Below are positions 24,122 to 31,906 of a stretch of 33,432 bases of DNA, piece by piece. The notes beneath the pieces were generated by a model, which did no database searches, was not told the DNA's origin, and was given only the letters and a program-made list of their open reading frames with translations. Made by a program: the position numbers and the translations under genes. The stretch comes from an uncultured Oscillospiraceae bacterium (GTDB lineage: Bacteria; Bacillota; Clostridia; Oscillospirales; Oscillospiraceae). The stretch's first letter is position 1. Each line of letters starts with the position of its first letter. Location: NCBI GenBank assembly GCA_900754515.1, contig CAAEDD010000175.1, positions 1 through 33,432 of the forward strand, written 5' to 3'.

Positions 24122-24856
24122 TTATAATACCATACTCAGGAACTTAATGGTACTGGGGTCGTGGGGGCAGGTGAATATCTGGTCGGGGCTGCCCTCCTCC
24201 TTTATCACTCCATCACAGATGAACAGCACCCGGTCGGAAACCTCCCGGGCAAAACCCATCTCATGGGTGACGATAAGGATGGTCATGCCGCTGCGGGTCA
24301 GGTCCATGATGACGTTGAGCACTTCCTTCACCATTTCCGGGTCCAGTGCAGAAGTGGGCTCATCAAAAAGCATTACTTCCGGCTGCATGGCCAGGGCCCG
24401 AACTATGGCCAGGCGCTGCTTCTGGCCGCCGGAGAGCTTGCGGGGATATTCCTCCGCCTTGTCCTCCAGTCCTACCCGGCGCAGCAGAGCCAAGGCTTCC
24501 TCCCGGGCCTGAGCCTTGGGCACTTTCTTTTCCAGCACCGGAGCCAGGGTTATATTGTCCAGCACCGTCATATTTGGAAAGACATTGAAGTTCTGAAACA
24601 CCATGCCTATACTGCGGCGGAATTTGCAGATATCCAGCTTTTTGTCGGTTATATCCTGGCCCTTGAAATAGACCTTGCCGCCGCTGGGCTCCTCCAGCAG
24701 ATTCAGGCAGCGCAGGAAAGTGGATTTTCCGCCCCCGGAAGGACCTATAATTGACACCACTTCACCCCGGCGTATGGTGGTGGAGATACCCTTGAGCACC
24801 TCCAGGCTGCCGAAGTTCTTTGTCAGGTTTTCGGTACGGATGATCTCCTCAGTCAC
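24122..24856 (-). CDS. Polar amino acid ABC transporter ATPase (GlnQ type)
   Basis: A 244-residue ATPase of the polar amino acid uptake family. Walker A GPSGGGKST (residues 38-46), Q-loop GMVFQNFNVFPNMTVLDNI, signature LSGGQKQR, Walker B VMLFDEPTSALDP and switch His in VTHEMGFAREV are all intact. It powers uptake with the adjacent permease. The start is GTG 24856, 10 bases after AAAGGAGG, and the gene overlaps the permease stop by 8 bases. Specificity cannot be read from the ATPase; the context with an amidohydrolase favours an amino acid derivative. Confidence 0.94.
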   Translation of the reverse strand: MTEEIIRTENLTKNFGSLEVLKGISTTIRRGEVVSIIGPSGGGKSTFLRCLNLLEEPSGGKVYFKGQDITDKKLDICKFRRSIGMVFQNFNVFPNMTVLDNITLAPVLEKKVPKAQAREEALALLRRVGLEDKAEEYPRKLSGGQKQRLAIVRALAMQPEVMLFDEPTSALDPEMVKEVLNVIMDLTRSGMTILIVTHEMGFAREVSDRVLFICDGVIKEEGSPDQIFTCPHDPSTIKFLSMVL

Positions 24857-25511
24857 TGGCAGTCATCCTCCTTTCAAGGACCCGCAGGAGTCGGGACAGG
24901 ATAAGATTCAGGGCAAAGTAAATTATACCCACTATAGTCAGGGATTCCAGAGCCAGGAAGGTTGCCGCCTGGACGCTTCTGTAACTGGTCATCAGTTCTC
25001 CCACGAAGAACACCGAGGCTAGGGAAGTGCCCTTCACGGTGGTTATGAACTCATTGCATAAGGCAGGCAGAATGTTCTTCACCGCCTGGGGCATGATGAC
25101 GTGGGTCATCACATGGGTCTCCGTAAGCCCAATGCTCCGGGCCGCCTCCCACTGACCCTTATCCACGGCTCCTATGCCTGCCCGGATTATCTCGGCAATA
25201 TATGCAGAGGCATTTATTACCAGCGCCACCACTATGCATTGGGTATCGCTCAGTTCCAGAAAGGGCAGGAGCTTTGGCAATCCTATCCAGAAAAAGTATA
25301 GCTGCAATAGTATGGGCGTTCCCCGCAGCACCTCTATGTAGGCCCCGGCAATACCGTTGAGGACCTTTGACCGGCTCATGCGCAGCACCGCTATCAGTAC
25401 CCCCAGTACCGTGCCTAAGAACACGGTTACGGCGGAGATCCACAGGGTGCCCCAGAGTCCCTGCAGGTACACCAGGTAATACTTTTCCAGCAGCCCTATT
25501 ATCTTATCCAT
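24849..25511 (-). CDS. Polar amino acid ABC transporter permease (HisM/GlnP type)
   Basis: A 220-residue membrane protein with about five helices. It has the conserved start LQGLWGTLWISAVTVFLGTVLGVLIAV, the RGTPILLQLYFFW region and the EAA loop EAARSIGLTETHVMTHVIMPQAVKNILPAL that docks on the ATPase. GGAG nine bases before ATG 25511 supports the start. Only one permease gene is present, so it probably works as a homodimer. It is translationally coupled to the ATPase by an 8-base overlap. Confidence 0.94.
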   Translation of the reverse strand: MDKIIGLLEKYYLVYLQGLWGTLWISAVTVFLGTVLGVLIAVLRMSRSKVLNGIAGAYIEVLRGTPILLQLYFFWIGLPKLLPFLELSDTQCIVVALVINASAYIAEIIRAGIGAVDKGQWEAARSIGLTETHVMTHVIMPQAVKNILPALCNEFITTVKGTSLASVFFVGELMTSYRSVQAATFLALESLTIVGIIYFALNLILSRLLRVLERRMTASD

Positions 25512-25554
25512 CAGTTCCAGCTCCCGTTGACTGCTCAGTCAGAATTTGTTTTTC

Positions 25555-26382
25555 TTATTCGATGCCAAGCTCAGAGGCGTAGGCACTGTACTCTTCGTTC
25601 CACTGCTCTATCAGGCCCTGCTCGTTGAGTTCGGCTATGGCCTCGTTCACCACTTCCATAAGGCTGTCGCTGCCCTGGAGAGGCAGTGCAACTACGGTGC
25701 CGTTCATGTTGGGGTCCACCTCAAAGCGGAAGTCCGGGATCACCAGGCCGCCGTTGGCATCGGCATAGAGCTGGGCGGACTCGATGGAGCAGATGCACAC
25801 ATCCGCCTTGTTCTCCGCAACCGCCAAGTATCCGTCGGTCATGTTGGCAACCAGCTTGAACTCCTTGCACTCCGTCACGTTCTCGTTGTAGAGGGACTCC
25901 TGCACGGAGCCGGACTGGGTGATGACCACTGCGTCCTTCAGGTCCTCAATGGAGTTATACTTATCTGCATCCTCGGCGCGCACCATGAAGCCGTAGCCGC
26001 CGCCGGAAGACTGATACACGTTGGACAGATTCATGGCCTCAGCCCTGGCCGGGGAATAGGCTATGGCGGAAATGGCCATGTCATACTTGCCGTCAGCTAT
26101 GCCGGCCAGGACCGCAGTGAAGTCCAGAGGCACAACCCTCAGCTCCACGCCGATCTTGTCGGCTATGTACTGAGCTATTTCAATATCCATGCCCACATAC
26201 TGCTCATCCCCGGACTTGGTGGGGTCAATGAACTCATAGGGGGCGAAGTAGGGCTCGGTGCAAAGCTCGATGTAGCCCTGCTCCTTTATCTCAGCCAGCA
26301 GATCCTTGTCTCCGCTGCTGCCGCAGGCGGCGCAGCAGAATACCATGGTCAGAATAAGTGCCAGTGCAAAAATCTTCTTCAT
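25555..26382 (-). CDS. Amino-acid-type substrate-binding lipoprotein of the ABC importer
   Basis: A 275-residue lipoprotein. The signal peptide ends CCAAC (lipidated Cys20), and the mature protein has the family 3 binding fold: IELCTEPYFAPYEFID, GMDIEIAQYIADKIGVEL, the DGKYDMAISAIAYSPARAEAMNLS ligand-site stretch with its Arg for the alpha-carboxylate, and VVITQSGSVQESL. The Arg and the early Glu-Pro region indicate an amino acid or related carboxylate ligand. It heads the operon, is preceded by a strong promoter and GAGGTGA, and is separated from the permease by 43 bases, which helps to give it excess over the membrane parts. Confidence 0.93.
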   Translation of the reverse strand: MKKIFALALILTMVFCCAACGSSGDKDLLAEIKEQGYIELCTEPYFAPYEFIDPTKSGDEQYVGMDIEIAQYIADKIGVELRVVPLDFTAVLAGIADGKYDMAISAIAYSPARAEAMNLSNVYQSSGGGYGFMVRAEDADKYNSIEDLKDAVVITQSGSVQESLYNENVTECKEFKLVANMTDGYLAVAENKADVCICSIESAQLYADANGGLVIPDFRFEVDPNMNGTVVALPLQGSDSLMEVVNEAIAELNEQGLIEQWNEEYSAYASELGIE

Positions 26383-26430
26383 TTAAATCACCTCATCATT
26401 TTCTCGGCCATCGGGCTAATGGTTGAAGCT

Positions 26431-26459
26431 ATAATAGCACCGACTAAAGGATTTGTCAA
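26431..26459 (-). promoter_or_regulatory. Strong promoter of the importer operon
   Basis: On the minus strand a perfect TTGACA (26459-26454), 17 bases ending in TGC (extended -10), TATTAT (26436-26431). Confidence 0.85.
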
Positions 26460-26463
26460 CACA

Positions 26464-26483
26464 TTAGCGTGATAAATCGCTAA
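26464..26483. promoter_or_regulatory. Inverted repeat next to the -35 box, candidate operator
   Basis: TTAGCG (26464-26469) and CGCTAA (26478-26483) flank TGATAAAT, four bases upstream of the -35 box of the importer promoter. Size fits a dimeric regulator. It lies before, not within, the promoter, so activation or repression by overlap are both possible. No regulator gene is adjacent. Confidence 0.45.
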
Positions 26484-26485
26484 AT

Positions 26486-26653
26486 TTATTTCTCTGTTTT
26501 TCTTCTTTTCCCAACTGCGTATTTCTGGCAGGTCCGCAGTGCTGCCTCAGGATTAAAAAACTTTGCCTTACGGCCCAGCTCCTGCTTTTTTCCCCTGCTT
26601 TCGCACAATATCCAGTGTATGCTTTCCTTACAGACCACAAGATAAGGAGGCAT
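26486..26653 (-). CDS. Possible 55-residue basic protein, divergent and overlapping the ParB-like start
   Basis: An open frame from ATG 26653 (an in-frame ATG is at 26659) with natural-looking codons and a plausible protein: PPYLVVCKESIHWILC, FFNPEAALRTCQKYAVG and a strongly basic tail. It fills the gap between the importer promoter and the ParB-like gene. Against it, there is no ribosome site upstream, it covers the ribosome site of the ParB-like gene (its PP codons are the complement of GGAGG), and no promoter is seen. I do not recognise the sequence. Treat as tentative. Confidence 0.3.
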   Translation of the reverse strand: MPPYLVVCKESIHWILCESRGKKQELGRKAKFFNPEAALRTCQKYAVGKRRKTEK

Positions 26654-26657
26654 GGCC

Positions 26658-27503
26658 ATGCAGGCTATACGCAACCGGCCCGCTCTGAGGCGGGGCGGCA
26701 TAGTTTATCTCAGCACTGACGATATATATCCCAATCCTGTCCAGCCCCGCAAGCTCTTTGATGACGAATCTCTTGAGGAATTGAGCCGAAGTATAAGGGA
26801 TTACGGCATATTAAACCCTCTGTCGGTGAGGATACGCGGCAGCCGCTACGAGCTGGTTGCAGGGGAACGCCGTCTCCGGGCGGCCAAGCTGGCGGGGCTG
26901 CGTGAAGTCCCCTGCATACTACTGGACGTGAATATGGAGGATGCCAGTCTCATCGCCCTGGTGGAGAACCTTCAGCGACGGGATCTGGACTTCATCGAAG
27001 AGGCCAACGGAATAAACCAGCTCATTCGCATGTTCGGCATGAGTCAGGAGGAAGCCGCCCGGCGCATCGGCAAGTCTCAGTCCGCCGTGGCCAACAAGCT
27101 GCGGCTTCTGAAGCTACCCCAGGACGTGCTGGAAGGGCTCCGGGAAAATGGGCTCAGCGAGCGCCACGGCCGGGCTTTGCTGCGTCTGCCGGGGGCAGAG
27201 GAGCAGCGGGAGGCTCTGCTGTACATAATCGACAACGGGCTGACCGTAGCGGCCACCGATGCCTATGTGGACGCTCTGCTGTCCCGGCAAGAGGAGGAAC
27301 CGGAGCCTGAAAAGCCGGAGGGAAGGCGTACCTTCGTTCTGAAGGATGTGCGTGTATTCCTCAACACTCTTTCAAGGAGCATAGACCTTATGAAGCAGGG
27401 CGGCATCGCCGCCGGAGTGCGCAGGGAGGAGACGGAGGACTCCCTCATTCTCACCATATCCATACCAAAGGCCAGAGATGTAAAAGGACAGGGACAGCAA
27501 TAA
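26658..27503 (+). CDS. ParB/Noc-family DNA-binding CTPase-like protein
   Basis: A 281-residue ParB-family protein. The N-terminal CTPase/sulfiredoxin-like domain has DIYPNPVQPRK, YGILNPLSVR and the C-motif GERRLRAAK (Gly69-Arg72); ALVENLQRRDLDFIEEA follows. The helix-turn-helix (MSQEEAARRIGKSQSAVANKLRLLKLP) is clear, then a variable linker and a C-terminal dimerisation region. ParB spreads from parS to load SMC; Noc, its close relative, blocks division over the nucleoid. No parA partner is beside it, which fits Noc or a second ParB copy. GGAGG seven bases before ATG 26658 decides the start against ATG 26652. I saw no parS site (TGTTTCACGTGAAACA) in the window. Confidence 0.9.
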   Translation: MQAIRNRPALRRGGIVYLSTDDIYPNPVQPRKLFDDESLEELSRSIRDYGILNPLSVRIRGSRYELVAGERRLRAAKLAGLREVPCILLDVNMEDASLIALVENLQRRDLDFIEEANGINQLIRMFGMSQEEAARRIGKSQSAVANKLRLLKLPQDVLEGLRENGLSERHGRALLRLPGAEEQREALLYIIDNGLTVAATDAYVDALLSRQEEEPEPEKPEGRRTFVLKDVRVFLNTLSRSIDLMKQGGIAAGVRREETEDSLILTISIPKARDVKGQGQQ

Positions 27504-27563
27504 ATTTCCTGCATATCCCCGCTGCTCCGTTATCCTACAATATTCCTTTCATAATACAAGCTT

Positions 27564-27594
27564 CCCCCTTTATATACTTTTCATATGGAGGGGG
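27564..27594 (+). promoter_or_regulatory. Hairpin burying the ribosome site of the YlmC-like gene
   Basis: CCCCCTTTATAT (27564-27575) pairs with ATATGGAGGGGG (27583-27594), 12 pairs including two G-T, around ACTTTTC. The 3' arm is the ribosome site itself, 8 bases before the ATG at 27602. No T-run follows, so translation control rather than termination is the likely role. Confidence 0.5.
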
Positions 27595-27601
27595 ATGTTT
27601 T

Positions 27602-27880
27602 ATGCTCAGCTATTTTTCCGATCTGCGCTACAGAGAGGTGATAGACATACACACCGGGCTGCGTCTGGGCTATGTATGCGATCTGGAATTCGATGACACC
27701 GACGGACGGATAATATCCCTGATAACCCCCGGCCGGGCAAAGATGTTCGGACTGCTTGGCAGGGAGGACGATTATGTGCTGCCCTGGAGCTGTATAGTGC
27801 GCATAGGCAGTGATATAATTCTTGTGGAAGCCAAGGGAGATTTCATGCGCCGCAAACGAAGGAGACGGTTATTTATTTAA
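27602..27880 (+). CDS. YlmC/YmxH-family sporulation protein (PRC-barrel)
   Basis: A 92-residue protein with a single PRC-barrel-like domain. SDLRYREVIDIHTGLRLGYVCDLEFDDTDGRI, with its conserved turn G-x-x-L-G, then LVxxGR-like SLITPGRAKMFGLLGREDDYVLPW and the strand IVRIGSDIILVE match the YlmC/YmxH family found in spore-forming Clostridia and Bacilli, whose function is not settled. It ends in a strongly basic tail (RRKRRRRLFI), unusual for a small soluble domain and possibly nucleic-acid or membrane binding. The ribosome site GGAGGGGG is inside a hairpin. It is the only sporulation-linked gene seen here. Confidence 0.85.
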   Translation: MLSYFSDLRYREVIDIHTGLRLGYVCDLEFDDTDGRIISLITPGRAKMFGLLGREDDYVLPWSCIVRIGSDIILVEAKGDFMRRKRRRRLFI

Positions 27881-27884
27881 TATA

Positions 27885-27913
27885 TTGCCTATATGGACAA
27901 AATGGGATATAAT
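27885..27913 (+). promoter_or_regulatory. Sigma-A promoter of the lipoprotein-hflX-yigZ unit
   Basis: TTGCCT (27885-27890), 17 bases, perfect TATAAT (27908-27913), 36 bases before the ATG at 27949. Confidence 0.75.
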
Positions 27914-27948
27914 TATTTGATAATTAAACTCCATTTCGCGAGGTAAGT

Positions 27949-28779
27949 ATGAAAAGAATAATCCTTCCGCTGCTGGTGGCGGTCTGCCTGCTTTCCGGCT
28001 GCGGCGACACCGGGCCCTGGGAAATGCCTCAGGTAGACGCGGCTCCCACGGTGCCGCCGACTACCGCCCCGGTATTCAGCAGCGCCTCCCCGGAGACCTA
28101 TATATGGAACGACATTCAATCCTTTAATATGTCCGACCCCGGCGTGTCGGGAGACCGCTTTGAGCAGGAGCTGAGCCACAAAGAGAGCATCGCTCTTTTT
28201 GGTTCCTCCTTTCTGCCTGATGCTATCTTTACCGAGAGCCGCAGCCCATACAAGCCCCTTAACCTGAAAAAGACCTCTCATCAGGTCATTGTGGACAGTG
28301 AAGGACAGCTCCAGGAAAACGCCTATGTGGAGTATGTATACCTGCCTTCCAACGGCAACGAAAAAATGGGGCTCACGGTCATGGCTGAGCTTTGCAGTCA
28401 CGAGACGGTTTCCAAAATATACAGCCAGCAGCTGACACCTCATGCAGTCTTTGCCGACGGTGTTTCCCCAAGGGTGTCTTCCTACTATTTAAATAACTTT
28501 ATGCTTATGAAGCAGGGGGATACCAGATATGCCCAGGCCCTGGTTCTTCCAACATCCTATTTTTCCACCGTGGCCTCTCTGGAGTCCGCACTGGAGGAAG
28601 GGGAAGAGCTGGAGCTGCCCAGGCAAGTGCTGCTCAGCTTCACCTGCGGTCAGGACATGAGCGACGATGAGTTCATTGCCGCCGTCTGCCGTATCTGGCG
28701 CTACGGCACAGGCAATGACCCTGTTCCTCCGGTGGAAACACCAAGTCTGCCCCAGAGGGGCGAGAAAGGCGCAGCGTAA
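27949..28779 (+). CDS. Lipoprotein of unknown function upstream of hflX
   Basis: A 276-residue lipoprotein. The signal peptide ends LLSGC (Cys18), then a Thr/Pro-rich linker (VPPTTAPVFSS) leads into a soluble domain of about 230 residues. I recognise no family. Visible features are ESIALFGSSFLPDAIFTESRSPYKPL, LQENAYVEYVYLPSNG (strand-rich) and the end SDDEFIAAVCRIWRYGTG. GAGGTAAGT sits before ATG 27949. HflX starts 4 bases after its stop, so the two are one unit, although a surface protein and a ribosome GTPase have no obvious shared task. The tail after residue 255 is Pro-rich and charged. Confidence 0.8.
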   Translation: MKRIILPLLVAVCLLSGCGDTGPWEMPQVDAAPTVPPTTAPVFSSASPETYIWNDIQSFNMSDPGVSGDRFEQELSHKESIALFGSSFLPDAIFTESRSPYKPLNLKKTSHQVIVDSEGQLQENAYVEYVYLPSNGNEKMGLTVMAELCSHETVSKIYSQQLTPHAVFADGVSPRVSSYYLNNFMLMKQGDTRYAQALVLPTSYFSTVASLESALEEGEELELPRQVLLSFTCGQDMSDDEFIAAVCRIWRYGTGNDPVPPVETPSLPQRGEKGAA

Positions 28780-28783
28780 TTCT

Positions 28784-30079
28784 ATGGAAAACACCCAGAA
28801 CAAAAAAGAACGGGCCGTACTGGCAGGGCTCTCCGCCGCCAGTATGGACGAGCATGAACGCTCCACGGACATATCCATGGAGGAGCTTGCCGCCCTGGTG
28901 GAAACCGCCGGCGGCGAGGCTGTGGCCATGGTCATACAAAACCGCCCCAGTCCCGATCCCCGAAGTTTTATTGGCGACGGTAAGGTCCGGGAACTCAAAG
29001 AACTTATAGCGGCTAACGACTGCGACCTGGCAGTATTCGACAATGAGCTCTCTCCCTCTCAGATGCGTGTTCTTGGGGAGGAGCTTGGAGTCAAGGTGCT
29101 GGACCGCTCCGGCCTGATTCTGGATATCTTTGCCCAGCGGGCCCGGACAAGGGAAGGTCAGCTCCAGGTGGAGCTGGCTCAGTACAAATACCTGCTGCCA
29201 CGGCTCACCGGTATGTGGAGCCATCTGGTGCGGCAGACTGCCTCCGGCGGCTCATCCCCCATAGGCACACGAGGGCCGGGTGAAACCCAGTTGGAGACCG
29301 ACCGCCGCCACATCCGCCGGAAGATTCAGAAGCTGGAGGAGGAGCTTGCCGCCGTGCGGAAAGTGCGCAGCACCCAGCGCCGGAAACGTGAAAAGAACGC
29401 CATGCCGGTGGTGGCCCTGGTAGGCTACACCAACGCGGGAAAGTCCACCCTTCTAAACTGCCTTACTGGTTCGGATATTCCCGCCAATGACCGGCTTTTT
29501 GACACCCTGGACACCACCACACGGCGCTTCAGGATAGATGAAACTCAGGAAGTACTCCTCTCCGACACCGTTGGCTTTATACGAAAGCTCCCCACCCATC
29601 TTATCGAGGCCTTCAAGGCTACTCTGGAAGAGCTGAGCTATGCGGACGTGCTTCTCCATGTCATCGACATTTCCAACCCCGAGTGGGAGGCGCAGGCCGC
29701 AGTGGTGGACAGGCTCATAGCCCAGCTGGGAGCCCAGTCCACTCCCTGCCTGCGAGTCTTTAACAAGTGCGATGCTTATATAGGCATACTGCCCCATGGG
29801 GAAGACGTGGTGTGCATTTCCGCCAAAAGCGGTGAAGGTGCGGCGGAACTGGTGGAAAAGCTGTCCAAAATGCTGGACAGAGGCAAGCGCAGGGTAAGCA
29901 TACGTCTGCCCTACTCGGCCTCATCCCTGGTGGACACCCTGAATCGGGAAGCAGTCATCCACAGTATGGAGTACACCGACCAGGGCATTGAGGCTGACGT
30001 GACCGTCTCTCCTGAGCTCTTCGGCCGGGTAAAGGCCTACATTCCCGGCTACACCGACCCCAGGGAGGACTGGGAATAA
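28784..30079 (+). CDS. hflX: Ribosome-associated GTPase HflX
   Basis: A 431-residue GTPase. The N-terminal HflX domain carries PDPRSFIGDGKVRELKE, DNELSPSQMRVLGEELGVKVLDRSGLILDIFAQRARTREG and the glycine-rich GTRGPGETQLETDRR segment, followed by a coiled helix pair. The G domain has G1 GYTNAGKST (214-222), switch TTTRRF, G3 DTVGFIRKLP, G4 NKCD and G5 SAKSG. HflX splits stalled 70S ribosomes, for instance after heat or antibiotic stress. ATG 28784 is 4 bases after the lipoprotein stop and lacks a close ribosome site (AAAGG is 14 bases away), so it probably relies on coupling. It overlaps the next start in TAATG. Confidence 0.95.
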   Translation: MENTQNKKERAVLAGLSAASMDEHERSTDISMEELAALVETAGGEAVAMVIQNRPSPDPRSFIGDGKVRELKELIAANDCDLAVFDNELSPSQMRVLGEELGVKVLDRSGLILDIFAQRARTREGQLQVELAQYKYLLPRLTGMWSHLVRQTASGGSSPIGTRGPGETQLETDRRHIRRKIQKLEEELAAVRKVRSTQRRKREKNAMPVVALVGYTNAGKSTLLNCLTGSDIPANDRLFDTLDTTTRRFRIDETQEVLLSDTVGFIRKLPTHLIEAFKATLEELSYADVLLHVIDISNPEWEAQAAVVDRLIAQLGAQSTPCLRVFNKCDAYIGILPHGEDVVCISAKSGEGAAELVEKLSKMLDRGKRRVSIRLPYSASSLVDTLNREAVIHSMEYTDQGIEADVTVSPELFGRVKAYIPGYTDPREDWE

Positions 30080-30705
30080 TGGGAGAGTACTACATTCCCG
30101 CCGGACCCGGAGAGGCGGAATTCACGGAAAAGCGTTCCCGCTTTCTGGGCCATGTACGCGGCGTGGACAGCGAGGAGCAGGCAAGAGACTTTATTGCCGC
30201 CATGAAGAAGGAATACTATGACGCCAGGCACAACTGCTGGTGCTATATTCTCAGGGACGGCCCCGAACGCTACAGCGACGACGGGGAGCCTCAGGGTACG
30301 GCTGGCATACCCATGCTGGAGGTCTTTCGCCGGGAGGGAGTGAGCAACCTGGTCTGTGTGGTGACCCGCTATTTCGGCGGGGTACTGCTGGGAACAGGAG
30401 GTCTGCTCCGGGCCTATACCAAAAGCGCGAAGGACGCCCTGGACGCTGCCGGCATTTCCATGGTCAGGCCCTGGATTCAGGCAGACATCCCCTGCACCTA
30501 CGCCATGGCGGAGCGGCTGAAAAGTGAACTTGGGGCTATGGGCGCAGTTACTGCGGATATGGACTATGCAGCCCAAGTGACCATAAAAGCTCTCATACCC
30601 AGAGAGAACTTTGAAAGCCTGTCGGCGCGCATTTTTGATATTAGCAACGGTACGGTACGCCCCGTGGCTAAGGGAGAAACCCACAGGGCAGTACGTATAA
30701 GATAA
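30079..30705 (+). CDS. YigZ/IMPACT-family protein
   Basis: A 208-residue protein. The N-terminal IMPACT domain shows KRSRFLGHV, ARHNCWCYIL, ERYSDDGEPQGTAGIPML and VTRYFGGVLLGTGGLLRAYTKSA, all highly conserved; a smaller C-terminal ferredoxin-like domain follows (CTYAMAERLKSELG). Family members bind translation-related factors in eukaryotes (IMPACT, via Gcn1), and the bacterial role is not established. Its ATG overlaps the hflX stop in TAATG, so it is cotranslated with a ribosome-rescue GTPase, which agrees with a link to translation. Complete and of normal length. Confidence 0.93.
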   Translation: MGEYYIPAGPGEAEFTEKRSRFLGHVRGVDSEEQARDFIAAMKKEYYDARHNCWCYILRDGPERYSDDGEPQGTAGIPMLEVFRREGVSNLVCVVTRYFGGVLLGTGGLLRAYTKSAKDALDAAGISMVRPWIQADIPCTYAMAERLKSELGAMGAVTADMDYAAQVTIKALIPRENFESLSARIFDISNGTVRPVAKGETHRAVRIR

Positions 30706-30792
30706 TCCGTCTGTCCCGCCGTGAACGCTCATCCCGGGTCGAGAAAAATTTTCAAAAAAATAAAGGGAAATAAAAATAAAGGTCGTATATAG

Positions 30793-30823
30793 TTAACGGG
30801 AGAGAAGCTCTCCCGTTAATTTT
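30793..30823 (+). terminator. Terminator after the yigZ-family gene
   Basis: TTAACGGGAGAG (30793-30804) pairs with CTCTCCCGTTAA (30808-30819) around AAG, then TTTT. An AT-rich tract (30745-30792) precedes it; I see no convincing promoter there for the next gene. Confidence 0.85.
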
Positions 30824-30870
30824 CGTTACAGGCAGACGAAAAGAAAATAAAATGAAAGCAGGTGAGCGCC

Positions 30871-31875
30871 GTGTCCTGTCCCCGCGAGGAGAGAGAAAGA
30901 GCCGAGCATTTTTTCATCGGTCCCTACGGTATTTTGTCCGAGAACTCCAAAGGCCGTATGACGCCGGAGCCGGAGTGCAATATACGCACCTGCTTCCAGC
31001 GGGACATTGACCGGATAACCCATTCAAAGTCCTTTCGCCGCCTCAAACACAAAACCCAGGTCTTTCTTCAGCCCGAGGGCGACCACTACCGCACACGCCT
31101 CACCCACACCCTGGAAGTCAGCCGCCTGGCCCGCACCGTGGCAAGAGCCCTGAATCTCAATGAGGATCTGGCGGAAGCTGCTTCCCTGGGTCATGATCTG
31201 GGGCACACTCCCTTCGGCCACGCCGGAGAGCGGGCTCTGAGCCAGATTTTTCCCGGCGGATTCAAGCACTATGAGCAGAGCCTGCGGGTGGTGGACATTC
31301 TGGAGCGGGACGGTCGGGGGCTCAATCTATGTTATGAGACCCGCATGGGCATACTCCACCACACTCACGGCCAGGACGATGACACTCCGGAGGCCGTCGC
31401 CGTTCGCCTGTGCGACCGCATAGCCTACATAAATCACGATCTGGACGACTCCATAAGAGCCGGAATAATCAAGGCCGACGAGGTTCCTGAACTTATCCGC
31501 AAAAACTGCGGCGAGCGCAACAGCGAGCGGATTAATTCCCTGCTCACCGACCTTATATCAAACAGCACCGAAGGTAAACTTCAAATGTCCCCCCATATGC
31601 AGGAGGTCTTTGATTTCTTCCACAGTTACATGTATTCCGATGTATACACCAATCCTCTTGCCAAGGGCGAGGAAAACAAGGTGGAGGGTATTCTGGCCCG
31701 GCTCTATGAATACTATGTGAAGCATCCGGAAAAACTGCCGGAGGACTTTTACGGCGTCATTGATACTGAAGGCGTTGAGCGAGCGGCCTGCGACTATATC
31801 TCCGGCATGACTGACAGCTATGCCATGGAGAAATATGGGGAGCTTTTCATTCCCTTTGCCTGGACGGTGAAATAG
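30871..31875 (+). CDS. dgt: dGTPase-like deoxynucleotide triphosphohydrolase
   Basis: A 334-residue HD-domain enzyme. RTCFQRDIDRITHSKSFRRLKHKTQVF, GDHYRTRLTHTLEVSRLARTVARAL and AASLGHDLGHTPFGHAGE with the HD pair and further histidines, and a later Asp in NHDLDDSIRAG, form the metal site of the dNTP triphosphohydrolases, which cut dNTP to the nucleoside and triphosphate and so limit the pool for DNA synthesis. Two GTG starts are possible: 30862 and 30871. AGGTGA spans the first and is well placed for the second, so I use 30871. It is followed 31 bases on by dnaG, an order common in Clostridia that ties dNTP control to replication. Confidence 0.93.
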   Translation: MSCPREERERAEHFFIGPYGILSENSKGRMTPEPECNIRTCFQRDIDRITHSKSFRRLKHKTQVFLQPEGDHYRTRLTHTLEVSRLARTVARALNLNEDLAEAASLGHDLGHTPFGHAGERALSQIFPGGFKHYEQSLRVVDILERDGRGLNLCYETRMGILHHTHGQDDDTPEAVAVRLCDRIAYINHDLDDSIRAGIIKADEVPELIRKNCGERNSERINSLLTDLISNSTEGKLQMSPHMQEVFDFFHSYMYSDVYTNPLAKGEENKVEGILARLYEYYVKHPEKLPEDFYGVIDTEGVERAACDYISGMTDSYAMEKYGELFIPFAWTVK

Positions 31876-31906
31876 TCCGGCAGCATTCAGGCCGGGAGGT
31901 GATAAC

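Noticed and set aside
26400..26660. parS or Noc-binding site near the ParB-like gene
   Set aside because: Neither TGTTTCACGTGAAACA nor ATTTCCCGGGAAAT is present; the TTAGCG repeat differs in sequence and layout.
30740..30792. AT-rich tract as a promoter for dgt-dnaG
   Set aside because: It lies upstream of a good terminator and I could not find paired -35/-10 boxes; TTACAG/TAAAAT at 30826-30853 would leave almost no leader.
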